From: Streptomyces sp. NBC_00078
Lineage (GTDB): Bacteria > Actinomycetota > Actinomycetes > Streptomycetales > Streptomycetaceae
Assembly (NCBI RefSeq): GCF_026343335.1
Contig: NZ_JAPELX010000001.1
Span: 1,612,001-1,676,000 of the forward strand
Direction: 5' to 3'
DNA length: 64,000 nucleotides
The translations under genes were made by a program, and so were the position numbers. Below the pieces are notes generated by a model, which was not told the DNA's origin, ran no database searches, and saw only the letters and a list, made by a program, of their open reading frames with translations. This document shows positions 1 to 7,006 of this stretch, piece after piece (the first letter of the stretch is position 1; every line of letters begins with the position of its first letter).

Positions 1-425
1 CCCTGCGCGCCCGCTACGGCGACCGGCTGGAGCTGCGGCTGCGGCACTTCCCGCTGGAGAAGCACCGGCACGCGTTCGCCGGCGCGCAGGCCGCCGAGGA
101 GGCCGTCGAACAGGGGAAGGGCTGGGACTACGTCGAAGCCGTGCTGGGGCGGGTCGAGGAGCTGGACCGTGACGGGGAACCCTTCCTGGTCAAAGTGGCC
201 GGTGAACTCGGCCTGGACGCCGAGGAGTTCGACACCGCTCTGATCGACGGCCGGCACATCCTGATCGTCGACGCCGACCAGGCCGAGGGCAAGGCGATCG
301 GCGTGACCGGGACACCGACGTATGTCATCGGCGGTGAGCGTCTGGACGGCGGCAAGAGCCAGGAGGGGCTGCGGGAGCGGATCGAGGAGATCGCAGACCG
401 GCTGCTGGCCGAGCAGGGAGCCTGA
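1..425 (+). CDS. DsbA-family thioredoxin-fold oxidoreductase, C-terminal part
   Basis: The 5' end lies outside the window; the first full codon is at base 3. The visible 140 residues start in the helical insert of a DsbA/FrnE-like fold (RHFPLEKHRHAF, then the helix AAEEAVEQGKGWDYVEAVL) and end in the second half of the thioredoxin fold. There a cis-proline strand, GVTGTPTYVIGGERLDG, is followed by a final amphipathic helix. This layout is typical of Streptomyces DsbA-like disulfide or protein oxidoreductases. The CxxC active site would lie upstream and cannot be checked, so catalytic competence is unknown. The gene converges on the acetyltransferase gene that ends at 665. Confidence 0.85.
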   Translation, partial: LRARYGDRLELRLRHFPLEKHRHAFAGAQAAEEAVEQGKGWDYVEAVLGRVEELDRDGEPFLVKVAGELGLDAEEFDTALIDGRHILIVDADQAEGKAIGVTGTPTYVIGGERLDGGKSQEGLRERIEEIADRLLAEQGA

Positions 426-504
426 CGGCCCGGTTCCTGTCCAGTGCCCCGACAGGCAGCATCCGCCCCGCCGCGACGCCCGGCGCACTCCCCCGCTGCC
501 TCAA

Positions 505-610
505 GGGCGCGGGAGGTGCTCCCACTCGCCGCACCGGGCACAGGCCCAACTACGTCCAGTACGGGAGCCCACACCCGGCACTCCCCCAGCCTCCGGCCGC
601 AGAACGACCC
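505..610. repeat. Possible Streptomyces interspersed intergenic repeat
   Basis: The roughly 240-bp gap between the two convergent genes holds no credible ORF. Its middle (GGGAGGTGCTCCCACTCGCC, GCACCGGGCACAGGCCCAAC, then CACCCGGCACTCCCCCAG) resembles, from memory, a family of intergenic repeats seen in several Streptomyces genomes. No second copy was found in this window, so the repeat status is inference. Confidence 0.3.
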
Positions 611-664
611 CCGAGCACGCACCGGACGCCGCTGCTTTTCGGGCCAACCTTGCCTGCCGGGGCA

Positions 665-1489
665 CTAGAGCAGCGACTTGTACAGGGAGTACTGCGTCGT
701 CTCGTAACCGAGTGACTCGTAGAGCCGCTCGGCCGGGGTGTTGCCGGCGAACACGTTGAGACCGAGCACGCGTCGGCCGGCGGCGATCGCCCGGCCCTCC
801 GCCAGGAGCATCAGCGTACGGCCGTGCCCGCGGCCGCGGTGGGCGGCGTCGGCCGCGACGTCGTAGACGTAGGCCTTGTCCTCCAGCAGGGCCACCCAGA
901 GGGTGCCGACGGGCGTCCCCTCGTGTTCGAGGAGGCTGAAGTGCATGTCCCGCGTGGCGCGCCCCTGCGGCAGGAGCCGCTCGTGGTCGCGCCGCGACCT
1001 CTCGTACGCCTCCGCCTCGGGTACGCCCCGTTCCATCCACACGCGCGCGTAGTGCTCGGACTCGTGGGCGAACCACGCCTCGTACTCGGCCTCGGTCATG
1101 GACCGGCCCCGGCTGCCTTCGGGCAGGGCGGGCGGGGTGTCGCCGAGCAGTTTCTCCATGCCGCGGTTGCGCAGGACGTAGCCGAGTGCCTCGACGAGCC
1201 GCAGGGCGGCCTCGGCGCCGGCCGGCACGCCCACCTCGATCTCCCGGCATCCCCAGCCGCGCGCCACCTCCTCCGCGGCCAGCGCGGCCACCGTGCCCCG
1301 GCCCCGGCGACGGTCCGGTTCCTCGATCCGCAGACCGACGATGCGGGCCACCCTGTCGCCGAAGCCCGGTGAGGTGCCGAGATGGAGGGTGCCGACGGGT
1401 CGGCTGTTCACGCACACCTGGAAGCGGCGTGAACGCGTGCCATCGTCGTTGCGCTGAAGCGGCTCGGTCGGCCGCAGAGTTGTGGTCAT
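665..1489 (-). CDS. Tandem GNAT-domain N-acetyltransferase
   Basis: A 274-residue protein with two GCN5-related acetyltransferase folds. The N-terminal half (about residues 20-110) has an acetyl-CoA loop RIEEPDRRRGRGTVAALAAE. The C-terminal half (about 135-274) has DAAHRGRGHGRTLMLLAE followed by the classical NTPAERLYESLGY end. The second R/QxxGxG/A motif is canonical (RGRGHG) and the first is looser, so the first domain may be structural. The substrate cannot be told from sequence. It starts at an ATG and is read away from the pabC gene with a 72-bp gap. Two-domain GNATs in actinobacteria include mycothiol synthase, but residues specific to MshD were not verified here. Confidence 0.85.
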   Translation of the reverse strand: MTTTLRPTEPLQRNDDGTRSRRFQVCVNSRPVGTLHLGTSPGFGDRVARIVGLRIEEPDRRRGRGTVAALAAEEVARGWGCREIEVGVPAGAEAALRLVEALGYVLRNRGMEKLLGDTPPALPEGSRGRSMTEAEYEAWFAHESEHYARVWMERGVPEAEAYERSRRDHERLLPQGRATRDMHFSLLEHEGTPVGTLWVALLEDKAYVYDVAADAAHRGRGHGRTLMLLAEGRAIAAGRRVLGLNVFAGNTPAERLYESLGYETTQYSLYKSLL

Positions 1490-1561
1490 CAGGGGTGTTG
1501 TACCCGCCGACGACGTCCAAGTCTGCTCATTTTTTTCGGGCCTTCATGTTCTTGCGGGCTC

Positions 1562-2383
1562 TTACGGATCTTGGTCGTGGCCCGACCGCTCGTCGAAGAC
1601 CCGCATGGCCTTGGCGGTCACCGGGCCCGCCGCGCCCGGCAGTTCGCGGTCGTCGACGCGGTGCACGGCCTGGATGTCCCGCAGCGAGGAGGTGAGGAAG
1701 ACCTCGTCCGCGCGCTGCAGGACGTCGAGCGGCAGGTCGGTCTCCCTGGCGCCGGTCCACTCGACCGCCAATGCGCGCGTGATGCCCGCGAGGCAGCCGG
1801 AGGTGACCGGCGGGGTGTGGAGCTCGCCGTCGAGGACGACGAAGACGTTCGAGCCGGTGCCCTCGCAGAGTTGCCCGACGGTGTTCGCGAACAGGGCTTC
1901 CGACGCGCCTTGTTCGTGGGCGCGGGCGAGGGCGACGACGTTCTCGGCGTACGAGGTCGTCTTCAGGCCGGTGAGCGCGCCGCGTTCGTTGCGGGTCCAC
2001 GGGACCGTGATCACAGCCGTGGAGAAGGGGCGGCGGGTGGTCTCGCCGAGGGCGACGACGAGGGTGGGGCCGTGCTCGCCGCGGTCGGAACCGAGGGGGC
2101 CGTGGCCGCCTGTGTAGGTGATGCGCAGCCGGCCGAGGGGCATCGGGTTGGCTTCGAGGACGGCGGCGCAGGCGCGGCGGACCTCGTCGTGGTCGGGATC
2201 GGGCAGGCCGAGGCCGCGCGCGGAGCGGGTCAGCCGGTCGAGGTGCCGGGTGAGCGCGAACGGCCTTCCGTCCACCGCCTTCACCGTCTCGAAGATGCCG
2301 TCGCCCACGGTCAGTCCGTGGTCGAAGACGGAGACGCGGGCGGACTCGATGTCCTGCAGCCCGCCGTCGAGCCAAAGCTTCAC
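1562..2383 (-). CDS. pabC: Aminodeoxychorismate lyase (class IV PLP aminotransferase fold)
   Basis: A 273-residue class IV fold-type PLP enzyme. The N-terminus is typical of PabC/IlvE relatives (MKLWLDGGLQDIESARVSVFDHGLTVGDGIFETVKA). The candidate PLP lysine lies in GLKTTSYAENVVAL near residue 140, and the phosphate-binding end reads TSGCLAGITRALA and EVFLTSSLRDIQAV. PabC splits 4-amino-4-deoxychorismate into p-aminobenzoate and pyruvate. The assignment rests on the neighbour: its GTG start overlaps the stop of the pabB-like gene by 4 bp (GTGA), so the two are translationally coupled. A D-amino-acid or branched-chain aminotransferase is the main alternative, but is unlikely beside pabB. Confidence 0.85.
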   Translation of the reverse strand: MKLWLDGGLQDIESARVSVFDHGLTVGDGIFETVKAVDGRPFALTRHLDRLTRSARGLGLPDPDHDEVRRACAAVLEANPMPLGRLRITYTGGHGPLGSDRGEHGPTLVVALGETTRRPFSTAVITVPWTRNERGALTGLKTTSYAENVVALARAHEQGASEALFANTVGQLCEGTGSNVFVVLDGELHTPPVTSGCLAGITRALAVEWTGARETDLPLDVLQRADEVFLTSSLRDIQAVHRVDDRELPGAAGPVTAKAMRVFDERSGHDQDP

Positions 2384-3510
2384 TGGTCGCTACCTCGCAA
2401 GTCCGTACCGGGTGCCTCGCACCGGCCTGGGGTCCGGGGGCTGTGGTCCTCCGGGCCGTCACAGCGCGTCTGCTGTCCCTCTCCACTCGTCTCGTACGTC
2501 CCCGACGCTACCGCGAGGAGCCGGGCCGCCTTCAGCTCGGTCTCCCGCCACTCCGCCTCGGGATCGGAGCCCCAGGTGATGCCGGCACCCGTCCCGAAGC
2601 GCAGGACACCTTCCGCGCGGTCGATCCAGAAGGTGCGGATGCCGACGGCCAGCTCGCCGGTTCCGCGGTCCGCGTCGACCCAGCCGATGCCGCCGCAGTA
2701 CGGGCCGCGGGGCACCGTCTCGAGGTGGTCGATGATCCGCAGGGCGCTGGACTTGGGAGCACCCGTGACCGAACCGGGCGGAAAGGCCGCGTCGAGCAGC
2801 TCGGGCCAGCCGACGTCCGCGCGCAGCTCGCCGCGGACCGTCGACACGAGGTGGACGAGCCCCGGATGCTTCTCGACCGCGCACAGGTCGGGGACGCTCA
2901 CGCTGCCGGTGGCGCAGACCCGTCCGATGTCGTTGCGGACCAGGTCCACGATCATCACGTTCTCGGCGTAGTCCTTCTCCAGGAGGTCCGCCTCGGTGCG
3001 CCCGGTGCCCTTGATCGGCCCGGACTCGATGACGCGGCCGTCGCGCCGGAGGAAGAGCTCGGGCGAGGCCGTCGCCGTCTCGACCCCGTGCTCCGGCAGC
3101 CGGATCGTTCCTGCATACGGTGCCGGGTTGCCGCGGGCCAGCAGGGCGGTCAGGGCGTCCACGTCGGCGTCGGGCGCGACGGGCGCGGCCAGCACCCGGC
3201 AGAGGTTCGCCTGGTAGACCTCGCCGGCCGCGATGTGCTCGCGGATCTTGAGCACACCGGCCGTGTACGCGGCGTGGTCGAGTGAGGACGTCCAGTCACC
3301 GACCACGGGCCCCCGCCATCGTCCCGGTACCGGCGCGGGCACGGGCTCCTCACGTACGTCCCTGAAGCGGGCGCAGGTCAGCCGGCCCTCGAAGTCCGCC
3401 ACGACGGCCCAGAAGCCGGTGGATTCGAGGGCCGCGGGATCGCCTGTGACATCCATGAGTCCGGTGGCGACGCGATCACCGAAGCGGGCGAGAGGAGGCA
3501 GGTGGAGCAC
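2380..3510 (-). CDS. pabB: Aminodeoxychorismate synthase component I (PabB)
   Basis: A chorismate-binding enzyme of about 376 residues with the family signatures SPELFLRR, ESGPIKGTGRTEAD, DYAENVMIVDLVRNDIGRVC, VEKHPGLVHLVSTV, PPGSVTGAPKSSALRIIDHLE and GPYCGGIGW. PIKGT carries the lysine typical of PabB, where anthranilate synthase TrpE has alanine; this favours the p-aminobenzoate route. The glutaminase partner PabA is not in the window. The frame stays open to a TTG at 3651, but that extension would run across the tRNA-Gly promoter, so I chose GTG at 3510, which gives a normal length. The last 40 or so residues after RLLAVAS are hydrophilic and not part of the usual fold. It lies upstream of, and overlaps, pabC. 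Confidence 0.85.
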   Translation of the reverse strand: MLHLPPLARFGDRVATGLMDVTGDPAALESTGFWAVVADFEGRLTCARFRDVREEPVPAPVPGRWRGPVVGDWTSSLDHAAYTAGVLKIREHIAAGEVYQANLCRVLAAPVAPDADVDALTALLARGNPAPYAGTIRLPEHGVETATASPELFLRRDGRVIESGPIKGTGRTEADLLEKDYAENVMIVDLVRNDIGRVCATGSVSVPDLCAVEKHPGLVHLVSTVRGELRADVGWPELLDAAFPPGSVTGAPKSSALRIIDHLETVPRGPYCGGIGWVDADRGTGELAVGIRTFWIDRAEGVLRFGTGAGITWGSDPEAEWRETELKAARLLAVASGTYETSGEGQQTRCDGPEDHSPRTPGRCEAPGTDLRGSDQ

Positions 3511-3619
3511 ACAGTCGAGTCTAGGGCGGGTGTCGTGAAGGTGGCCCGGCCATGCCACTCCGGGGACCCCGGCCACGTCCGTGAGCAGGTGCAGCGCAGC
3601 ACGCTGCGCAAACGCGTTT

Positions 3620-3647
3620 TTGTGCTGGCCCCGGAATCCGCTAGAGT
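3620..3647 (+). promoter_or_regulatory. Probable promoter of the tRNA array
   Basis: TTGTGC (3620-3625) and TAGAGT (3642-3647) are separated by 16 bp and sit about 40 bp before the mature 5' end of tRNA-Gly. No other obvious -35/-10 pair lies between pabB and the tRNA genes. Confidence 0.5.
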
Positions 3648-3688
3648 TCAACTCGTCGCCGGGACGCGAGAGCGGTCCGAAACGACAA

Positions 3689-3761
3689 GCGGACGTAGCT
3701 CAGTTGGTAGAGCGCAACCTTGCCAAGGTTGAGGTCGCGAGTTCGAACCTCGTCGTCCGCT
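3689..3761 (+). tRNA. tRNA-Gly (anticodon GCC)
   Basis: The cloverleaf folds by eye. Acceptor is GCGGACG with CGTCCGC, D-arm GCTC/GAGC, anticodon stem CAACC/GGTTG around loop TTGCCAA (anticodon GCC), and a T-arm with loop TTCGAAC closed by a G-U pair. The 3' CCA is not encoded. First gene of a five-tRNA array. Confidence 0.97.
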
Positions 3762-3800
3762 CGCAGGAAAAAGGGGATCTTCCCGACCCCTAGCACTCCT

Positions 3801-3871
3801 GGTGGAGTGGCCGAGAGGCGAGGCAACGGCCTGCAAAGCCGTCTACACGGGTTCAAATCCCGTCTCCACCT
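3801..3871 (+). tRNA. tRNA-Cys (anticodon GCA)
   Basis: Acceptor is GGTGGAG with CTCCACC. D-stem GCC/GGC, anticodon stem ACGGC/GCCGT around loop CTGCAAA (anticodon GCA), T-stem ACGGG/CCCGT with loop TTCAAAT. The 3' CCA is not encoded. It lies 40 bp after tRNA-Gly. Confidence 0.97.
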
Positions 3872-3875
3872 CCAA

Positions 3876-3947
3876 GGACGATTAGCTCAGCGGGAGAGCG
3901 CTTCCCTGACACGGAAGAGGTCACTGGTTCAATCCCAGTATCGTCCA
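3876..3947 (+). tRNA. tRNA-Val (anticodon GAC), copy 1
   Basis: Acceptor GGACGAT with ATCGTCC, anticodon stem CTTCC/GGAAG around CTGACAC (anticodon GAC), T-arm ACTGG/CCAGT. It starts 4 bp after tRNA-Cys, so the two must be processed from one transcript. It is identical to copy 3. Confidence 0.97.
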
Positions 3948-3970
3948 CTGGAGCCGCAAGGCTTCGACCC

Positions 3971-4042
3971 GCGCGATTAGCTCAGCGGGAGAGCGCTTCC
4001 CTGACACGGAAGAGGTCACTGGTTCAATCCCAGTATCGCGCA
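3971..4042 (+). tRNA. tRNA-Val (anticodon GAC), copy 2 with a variant acceptor
   Basis: The body is identical to copies 1 and 3, but the acceptor stem is GCGCGAT with ATCGCGC. Base pairs 2-71 and 3-70 are both changed and both re-paired, so this is a functional variant and not a decaying copy. Confidence 0.97.
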
Positions 4043-4083
4043 CGCTGTAGATCATGTGGATCACGCAGTACATGCAGTCCCGA

Positions 4084-4155
4084 GGACGATTAGCTCAGCG
4101 GGAGAGCGCTTCCCTGACACGGAAGAGGTCACTGGTTCAATCCCAGTATCGTCCA
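4084..4155 (+). tRNA. tRNA-Val (anticodon GAC), copy 3
   Basis: Identical over its whole length to copy 1 at 3876-3947. Last gene of the array, followed within 10 bp by a strong terminator. Confidence 0.97.
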
Positions 4156-4163
4156 CACACCCA

Positions 4164-4191
4164 AAGCCCCCGGCCCTGCTGCCGGGGGCTT
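4164..4191. terminator. Bidirectional hairpin terminator after the tRNA array
   Basis: A perfect 10-bp inverted repeat (AAGCCCCCGG / CCGGGGGCTT) with an 8-nt loop. It lies between the tRNA array and the convergent zinc-ribbon gene and can serve both. Confidence 0.85.
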
Positions 4192-4218
4192 CTGCGTGGC
4201 TCGGACCGGTGGTTGCGG

Positions 4219-4515
4219 TCAGCTGGAGAACAGCATGTGGCCGAAGCTCTTGTGGCGGTGGTGACCGCCGTGGTGTCCGCCGTAGTGGCCGCCGTGACCG
4301 CCGTGCTGGGCGCCCCAGGCGGGCGCGGGCGGGGCCGGGTACGCCTGTGGGGCGCCCGGCGGCGGTGCCGGCTGGGACCACTGCGACTCCACGCGGGTCA
4401 GCGCCTCCAGCTCGCCGTAGTCGAGAAAGATCCCGCGGCAGCCGCTGCACTGCTCGATCTGGATACCGTTGCGGTTGTACGTGTGCATCGGCGCATGGCA
4501 CTTCGGACACTGCAT
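4219..4515 (-). CDS. TFIIB-type zinc-ribbon protein with His/Gly-rich tail
   Basis: A 98-residue protein starting MQCPKCHAPMHTYNRNG. Four cysteines in two CxxC knuckles (CPKC near residue 3 and CSGC near residue 23) form a zf-TFIIB zinc ribbon, followed by the family's IFLDYGELEALT helix. A Pro/Ala linker leads to a C-terminal stretch dense in His and Gly (HGGHGGHYGGHHGGHHRHK) that could bind extra metal. The ATG at 4515 is preceded by a GAGGAG ribosome site. The frame continues far upstream without a stop, but only this segment has the motif and an RBS. Biological role is unknown; small soluble members of this family are common in Streptomyces. Confidence 0.85.
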   Translation of the reverse strand: MQCPKCHAPMHTYNRNGIQIEQCSGCRGIFLDYGELEALTRVESQWSQPAPPPGAPQAYPAPPAPAWGAQHGGHGGHYGGHHGGHHRHKSFGHMLFSS

Positions 4516-4595
4516 GGTCGGCTCAACTCCTCGCCGGTCGGACCTGCTTCGCGTTACGCCAGGACAGACACTGTCCGGCTGCGGTCGGTTGCACC

Positions 4596-5534
4596 TTACT
4601 TCGCGAATCCCGGGGTCAACTCCGGCGGGAGAGAAGTCATTCGGGCACATGCGTCGATCACGGACACTTCGACCTCGTCCAGTGAGCGGTCCTCCACGAC
4701 CGTTTTCGCGATCGCTCGGGCTGCCGTCTGCACCGTGAGGGCGCGGGCCGGGACGTCCAGGGCGAGCCAGGGGTCGCCGTCGGCGGGGACGGCCGGGCCG
4801 CCGGCCGCGCGGTAGGCGGTCAGGAAGCGGGTCCACTCGTCGGGCGGGAGAAGCCCGCAGGCGTACCAGGCGGCCGGGCGGGCCAGGTCCCAGGCGGGGA
4901 CGCCGGTGCCGAGGTCGTCCACGTCGATCAGCAGCCAGGGGCCGTCGGGGGTGGGGTGGCGGACGAGCTGGCCCAGGTGGAGGTCGCCGTGGCACAGCGT
5001 GGTGGTATCCGGCATGGAGGTCTCGGCCCTGGCCCAGGCGGGGAGGGTGGCCCAGGCCCGCAGGACGGGTGCCGTGGCGGGGTGGATGGGGGCTGTTGTT
5101 CCGAGCCGGGCGACGGCTCGGGCGGCCTTTGCCGGGCCTCGCATGGGGGGCAGTGGGGTGGGGGGCGGAGTGCGATGGAGGCGGGCGAGGAGGGTGGCGG
5201 CGGATTCCCAGGGGGCGGCGTCGGGGGTGTCCGGGTCGACGGGGGTGCCGTAGGGCCAGAACGTGACGAGGCGGCCGTGCAGGTCGACGGGCGTCGGGGT
5301 GAGTGGGGGCAGGAGGATGCCGGGGAGGTGGGTGGCGGTGGTGAGGCGGGGGGTGAGGTCGCTGAGGGCGGTGTCCGGGGCGTGGGCCTTGGCGACGGTG
5401 TCGGCATGGCGGACGACGGTGGCGTCGGGGCGGTCGGCGAGTGTGGTCGCGCCGCAGGGGCAGGGGGCGGTGCGTGTGTGGGCCTTGGCCTTGGCTCGGG
5501 CGGTGAGGGCGGCGAGCAAGGGGGTGGCGGTCAC
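4596..5534 (-). CDS. Aminoglycoside-phosphotransferase-fold kinase (APH family)
   Basis: A 312-residue protein from a GTG at 5534 with an AGGGAG ribosome site. The catalytic core is recognisable: LCHGDLHLGQLV holds the HGD Brenner motif, though the usual metal-binding Asn is replaced by Gln, and LLIDVDDLGTGVPAWDLA holds the DFG-equivalent DxD. The N-terminal part has CPCG, possibly a structural metal site, and the ATP-binding lobe VVRHADTVAKAHAPD. APH-fold proteins phosphorylate antibiotics, choline, homoserine or other small molecules; nothing here decides between them, and the location beside housekeeping genes argues against calling it a resistance gene. The proline-rich extension of this frame upstream to 6083 is not real coding. 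Confidence 0.8.
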   Translation of the reverse strand: MTATPLLAALTARAKAKAHTRTAPCPCGATTLADRPDATVVRHADTVAKAHAPDTALSDLTPRLTTATHLPGILLPPLTPTPVDLHGRLVTFWPYGTPVDPDTPDAAPWESAATLLARLHRTPPPTPLPPMRGPAKAARAVARLGTTAPIHPATAPVLRAWATLPAWARAETSMPDTTTLCHGDLHLGQLVRHPTPDGPWLLIDVDDLGTGVPAWDLARPAAWYACGLLPPDEWTRFLTAYRAAGGPAVPADGDPWLALDVPARALTVQTAARAIAKTVVEDRSLDEVEVSVIDACARMTSLPPELTPGFAK

Positions 5535-6020
5535 GGGGCTCCCTGGGGCGGTGCGGGTCTGTCGTGAGGGTACGGGGGGGGAGGGCGGCGGGGTCTTGGG
5601 CGCCCGGCGCTGCAGCGGGACAGGGCGGGTTTCGCCCCTGCCGGCCCCAACCGTCCCATCGCCAGGGGTGCTGCCCCTTCGACCCGGCGGAGACCGATTC
5701 TCCTGCACCCCTCCCGGGGCTCCGCCCCGGACCCCGATCGGCCTGAACGGCCTCGTCCTCAAACGCCGGACGGGCTGAAAGACACCGGCCCACGCCCAGA
5801 AAGTGGGAACTCGGGACGGAACATCCTCGCCCGCAAACGCCGGACAGACTGAAAGACACCGACCCACACCCAGAAGCGCCCGCCCCCGCAGGCAAGTGGG
5901 AACTCGGGATGAAGCGTCCTCGTCGGTTGGAATGTTCTGGTCCACAGACGCCGGACCGGCCGGCGTGTGCGGACAGGGTTCGGGAAGGTGATCGCGTTTT
6001 CGACTGTGTGCGGGCAAAGC
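5535..6020. repeat. Repeat-rich intergenic region with two tandem repeat copies
   Basis: No credible gene is seen. Two direct imperfect copies lie at about 5751-5824 and 5825-5917. Both run CCTCG(T/C)CC-CAAACGCCGGAC-G-CTGAAAGACACCG, then CCCA, then AGTGGGAACTCGGGA. Copy 2 has an 18-19 bp insertion, and a third, badly diverged start follows at 5918. Just upstream, 5719-5731 is a GGGGCTCCGCCCC hairpin. The segment CTCAAACGCCGGACGGGCTG is, from memory, a very common intergenic repeat in Streptomyces genomes. Confidence 0.7.
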
Positions 6021-6057
6021 AATGCCGGCGCAGCTCCCCAGCTGCGCCGGCATTTTT
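6021..6057. terminator. Strong hairpin terminator
   Basis: A perfect 15-bp inverted repeat (AATGCCGGCGCAGCT / AGCTGCGCCGGCATT) with a CCCC loop, followed on the plus strand by TTTTG. It lies 85 bp past the stop of the small membrane protein gene on the minus strand, so it most likely ends that transcript. Confidence 0.8.
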
Positions 6058-6141
6058 GCCGTCCGCCGCACCCCCGTCCCCACGGGGTTTCATGGGTGGA
6101 TGTCCCCGCCCGGACCGCTCTTCCGGGCCTGGGGTCGCCGC

Positions 6142-6336
6142 TCAGCGCCCCAGCATCACACCCACGGACGACGCCTGTGTAGCCACTGTCTCCCAGCCGT
6201 CGAAGACGAAGAAGAGCAGGGCCGCCAGGGGAAGGGCCATGAGTGTCGCCACCAGCGGGTGGCGACGGCCTGTTCGGCGGCGGAGTGTGTTTCTCTCCTG
6301 GGTGCGGATCAGTGTCCGCGGTGCCGTTAGGGCCAT
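6142..6336 (-). CDS. Small single-span membrane protein, unknown function
   Basis: A 64-residue protein from ATG 6336 behind an AGGAGAGGG ribosome site. A basic N-terminus (RTLIRTQERNTLRRRTGRR) leads to one hydrophobic segment, residues about 34-50 (LVATLMALPLAALLFFV), then FDGWETVATQASSVGVMLGR. Topology is probably N-in. I do not recognise the family by function. The neighbouring small protein at 6535 is transcribed in the same direction. Confidence 0.7.
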   Translation of the reverse strand: MALTAPRTLIRTQERNTLRRRTGRRHPLVATLMALPLAALLFFVFDGWETVATQASSVGVMLGR

Positions 6337-6534
6337 GGTCCCTCTCCTGACCGTTCTCAGTTGTCCTTGGCAGCGGCGGGTGTCTGACCTCGGGGGACGA
6401 GTGCTGCACCCGCCGCTTGACCTCAAATCTAGGCGTCCGGCGCTTGTCGCACGTCATGCCCTCGTACCGATTGCCGGGCCTCCCGGAGGATGAGCCATGA
6501 CCAGGGGAGTACTCCCCTGGGTGGAGACGTGGAC

Positions 6535-6810
6535 CTAGGTCTCAGGGTCTTCCCGGAGGGGACGCGCGGAGTGTCCGGGCCTTTCTGAGCTGTCCTCCCG
6601 GGGTATCGGCTGCTCGACCAGGGCCAGCACTCGGTTCGCCATGAAGCGGGCCGTGCGGACCACGGAGCCATTGCGGGTGACTTCGCTCACTTCCACGACA
6701 CCTCGGCGTACCGCTGTCTCCACCCGGCGGCCCGCTCTGCTCGCCACCACCTCGTATGTGCGGGTCGTGTCCCCCGCATCCACGACTATTTCCACGCGAT
6801 CACCCTTCAC
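6535..6810 (-). CDS. Small conserved hypothetical protein
   Basis: A 91-residue soluble protein starting at GTG 6810 with AGGGGGAT eight bases upstream. The first 65 residues alternate short strands (VEIVVDAGDTTRTYEVV, RVETAVRRGVVEVSEV, GSVVRTARFMANRVLALVEQP), which suggests a small beta-rich fold; the last 25 are hydrophilic. Function is not recognised. It is divergent from the kinase gene that starts at 7007, and is followed by about 200 bp without a gene before the small membrane protein. Confidence 0.65.
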   Translation of the reverse strand: MKGDRVEIVVDAGDTTRTYEVVASRAGRRVETAVRRGVVEVSEVTRNGSVVRTARFMANRVLALVEQPIPREDSSERPGHSARPLREDPET

Positions 6811-7006
6811 GTGTTCAATCCCCCTTCTGCGATGGGTGGTTGGGGTCATGGACCGACCGAAATCCGCCTGCTCACCGGCTCCCTGACCACTCTTCAAGTC
6901 TCCCACCCGGCACTGACAATCCATCGGGCCGAGAGGGCGCGGCCTCTGCGCGTGGGCGGCCGTGGAAACGTAAGCTGTGCCACGTCACACGGACCGGGCA
7001 GCGGGG

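Noticed and set aside
3511..3651. N-terminal extension of pabB to a TTG at 3651
   Set aside because: It would overlap the tRNA promoter, adds residues outside the family fold and has no ribosome site.
3689..4155. Integration site (attB) with an inserted element at the tRNA array
   Set aside because: No integrase gene follows, and the only repeats of tRNA 3' ends are the complete tRNA-Val copies themselves.
5535..6093. Upstream extensions of the APH-fold and zinc-ribbon frames into the repeat region
   Set aside because: The extensions are translated repeats, and good GTG/ATG starts with ribosome sites exist downstream.
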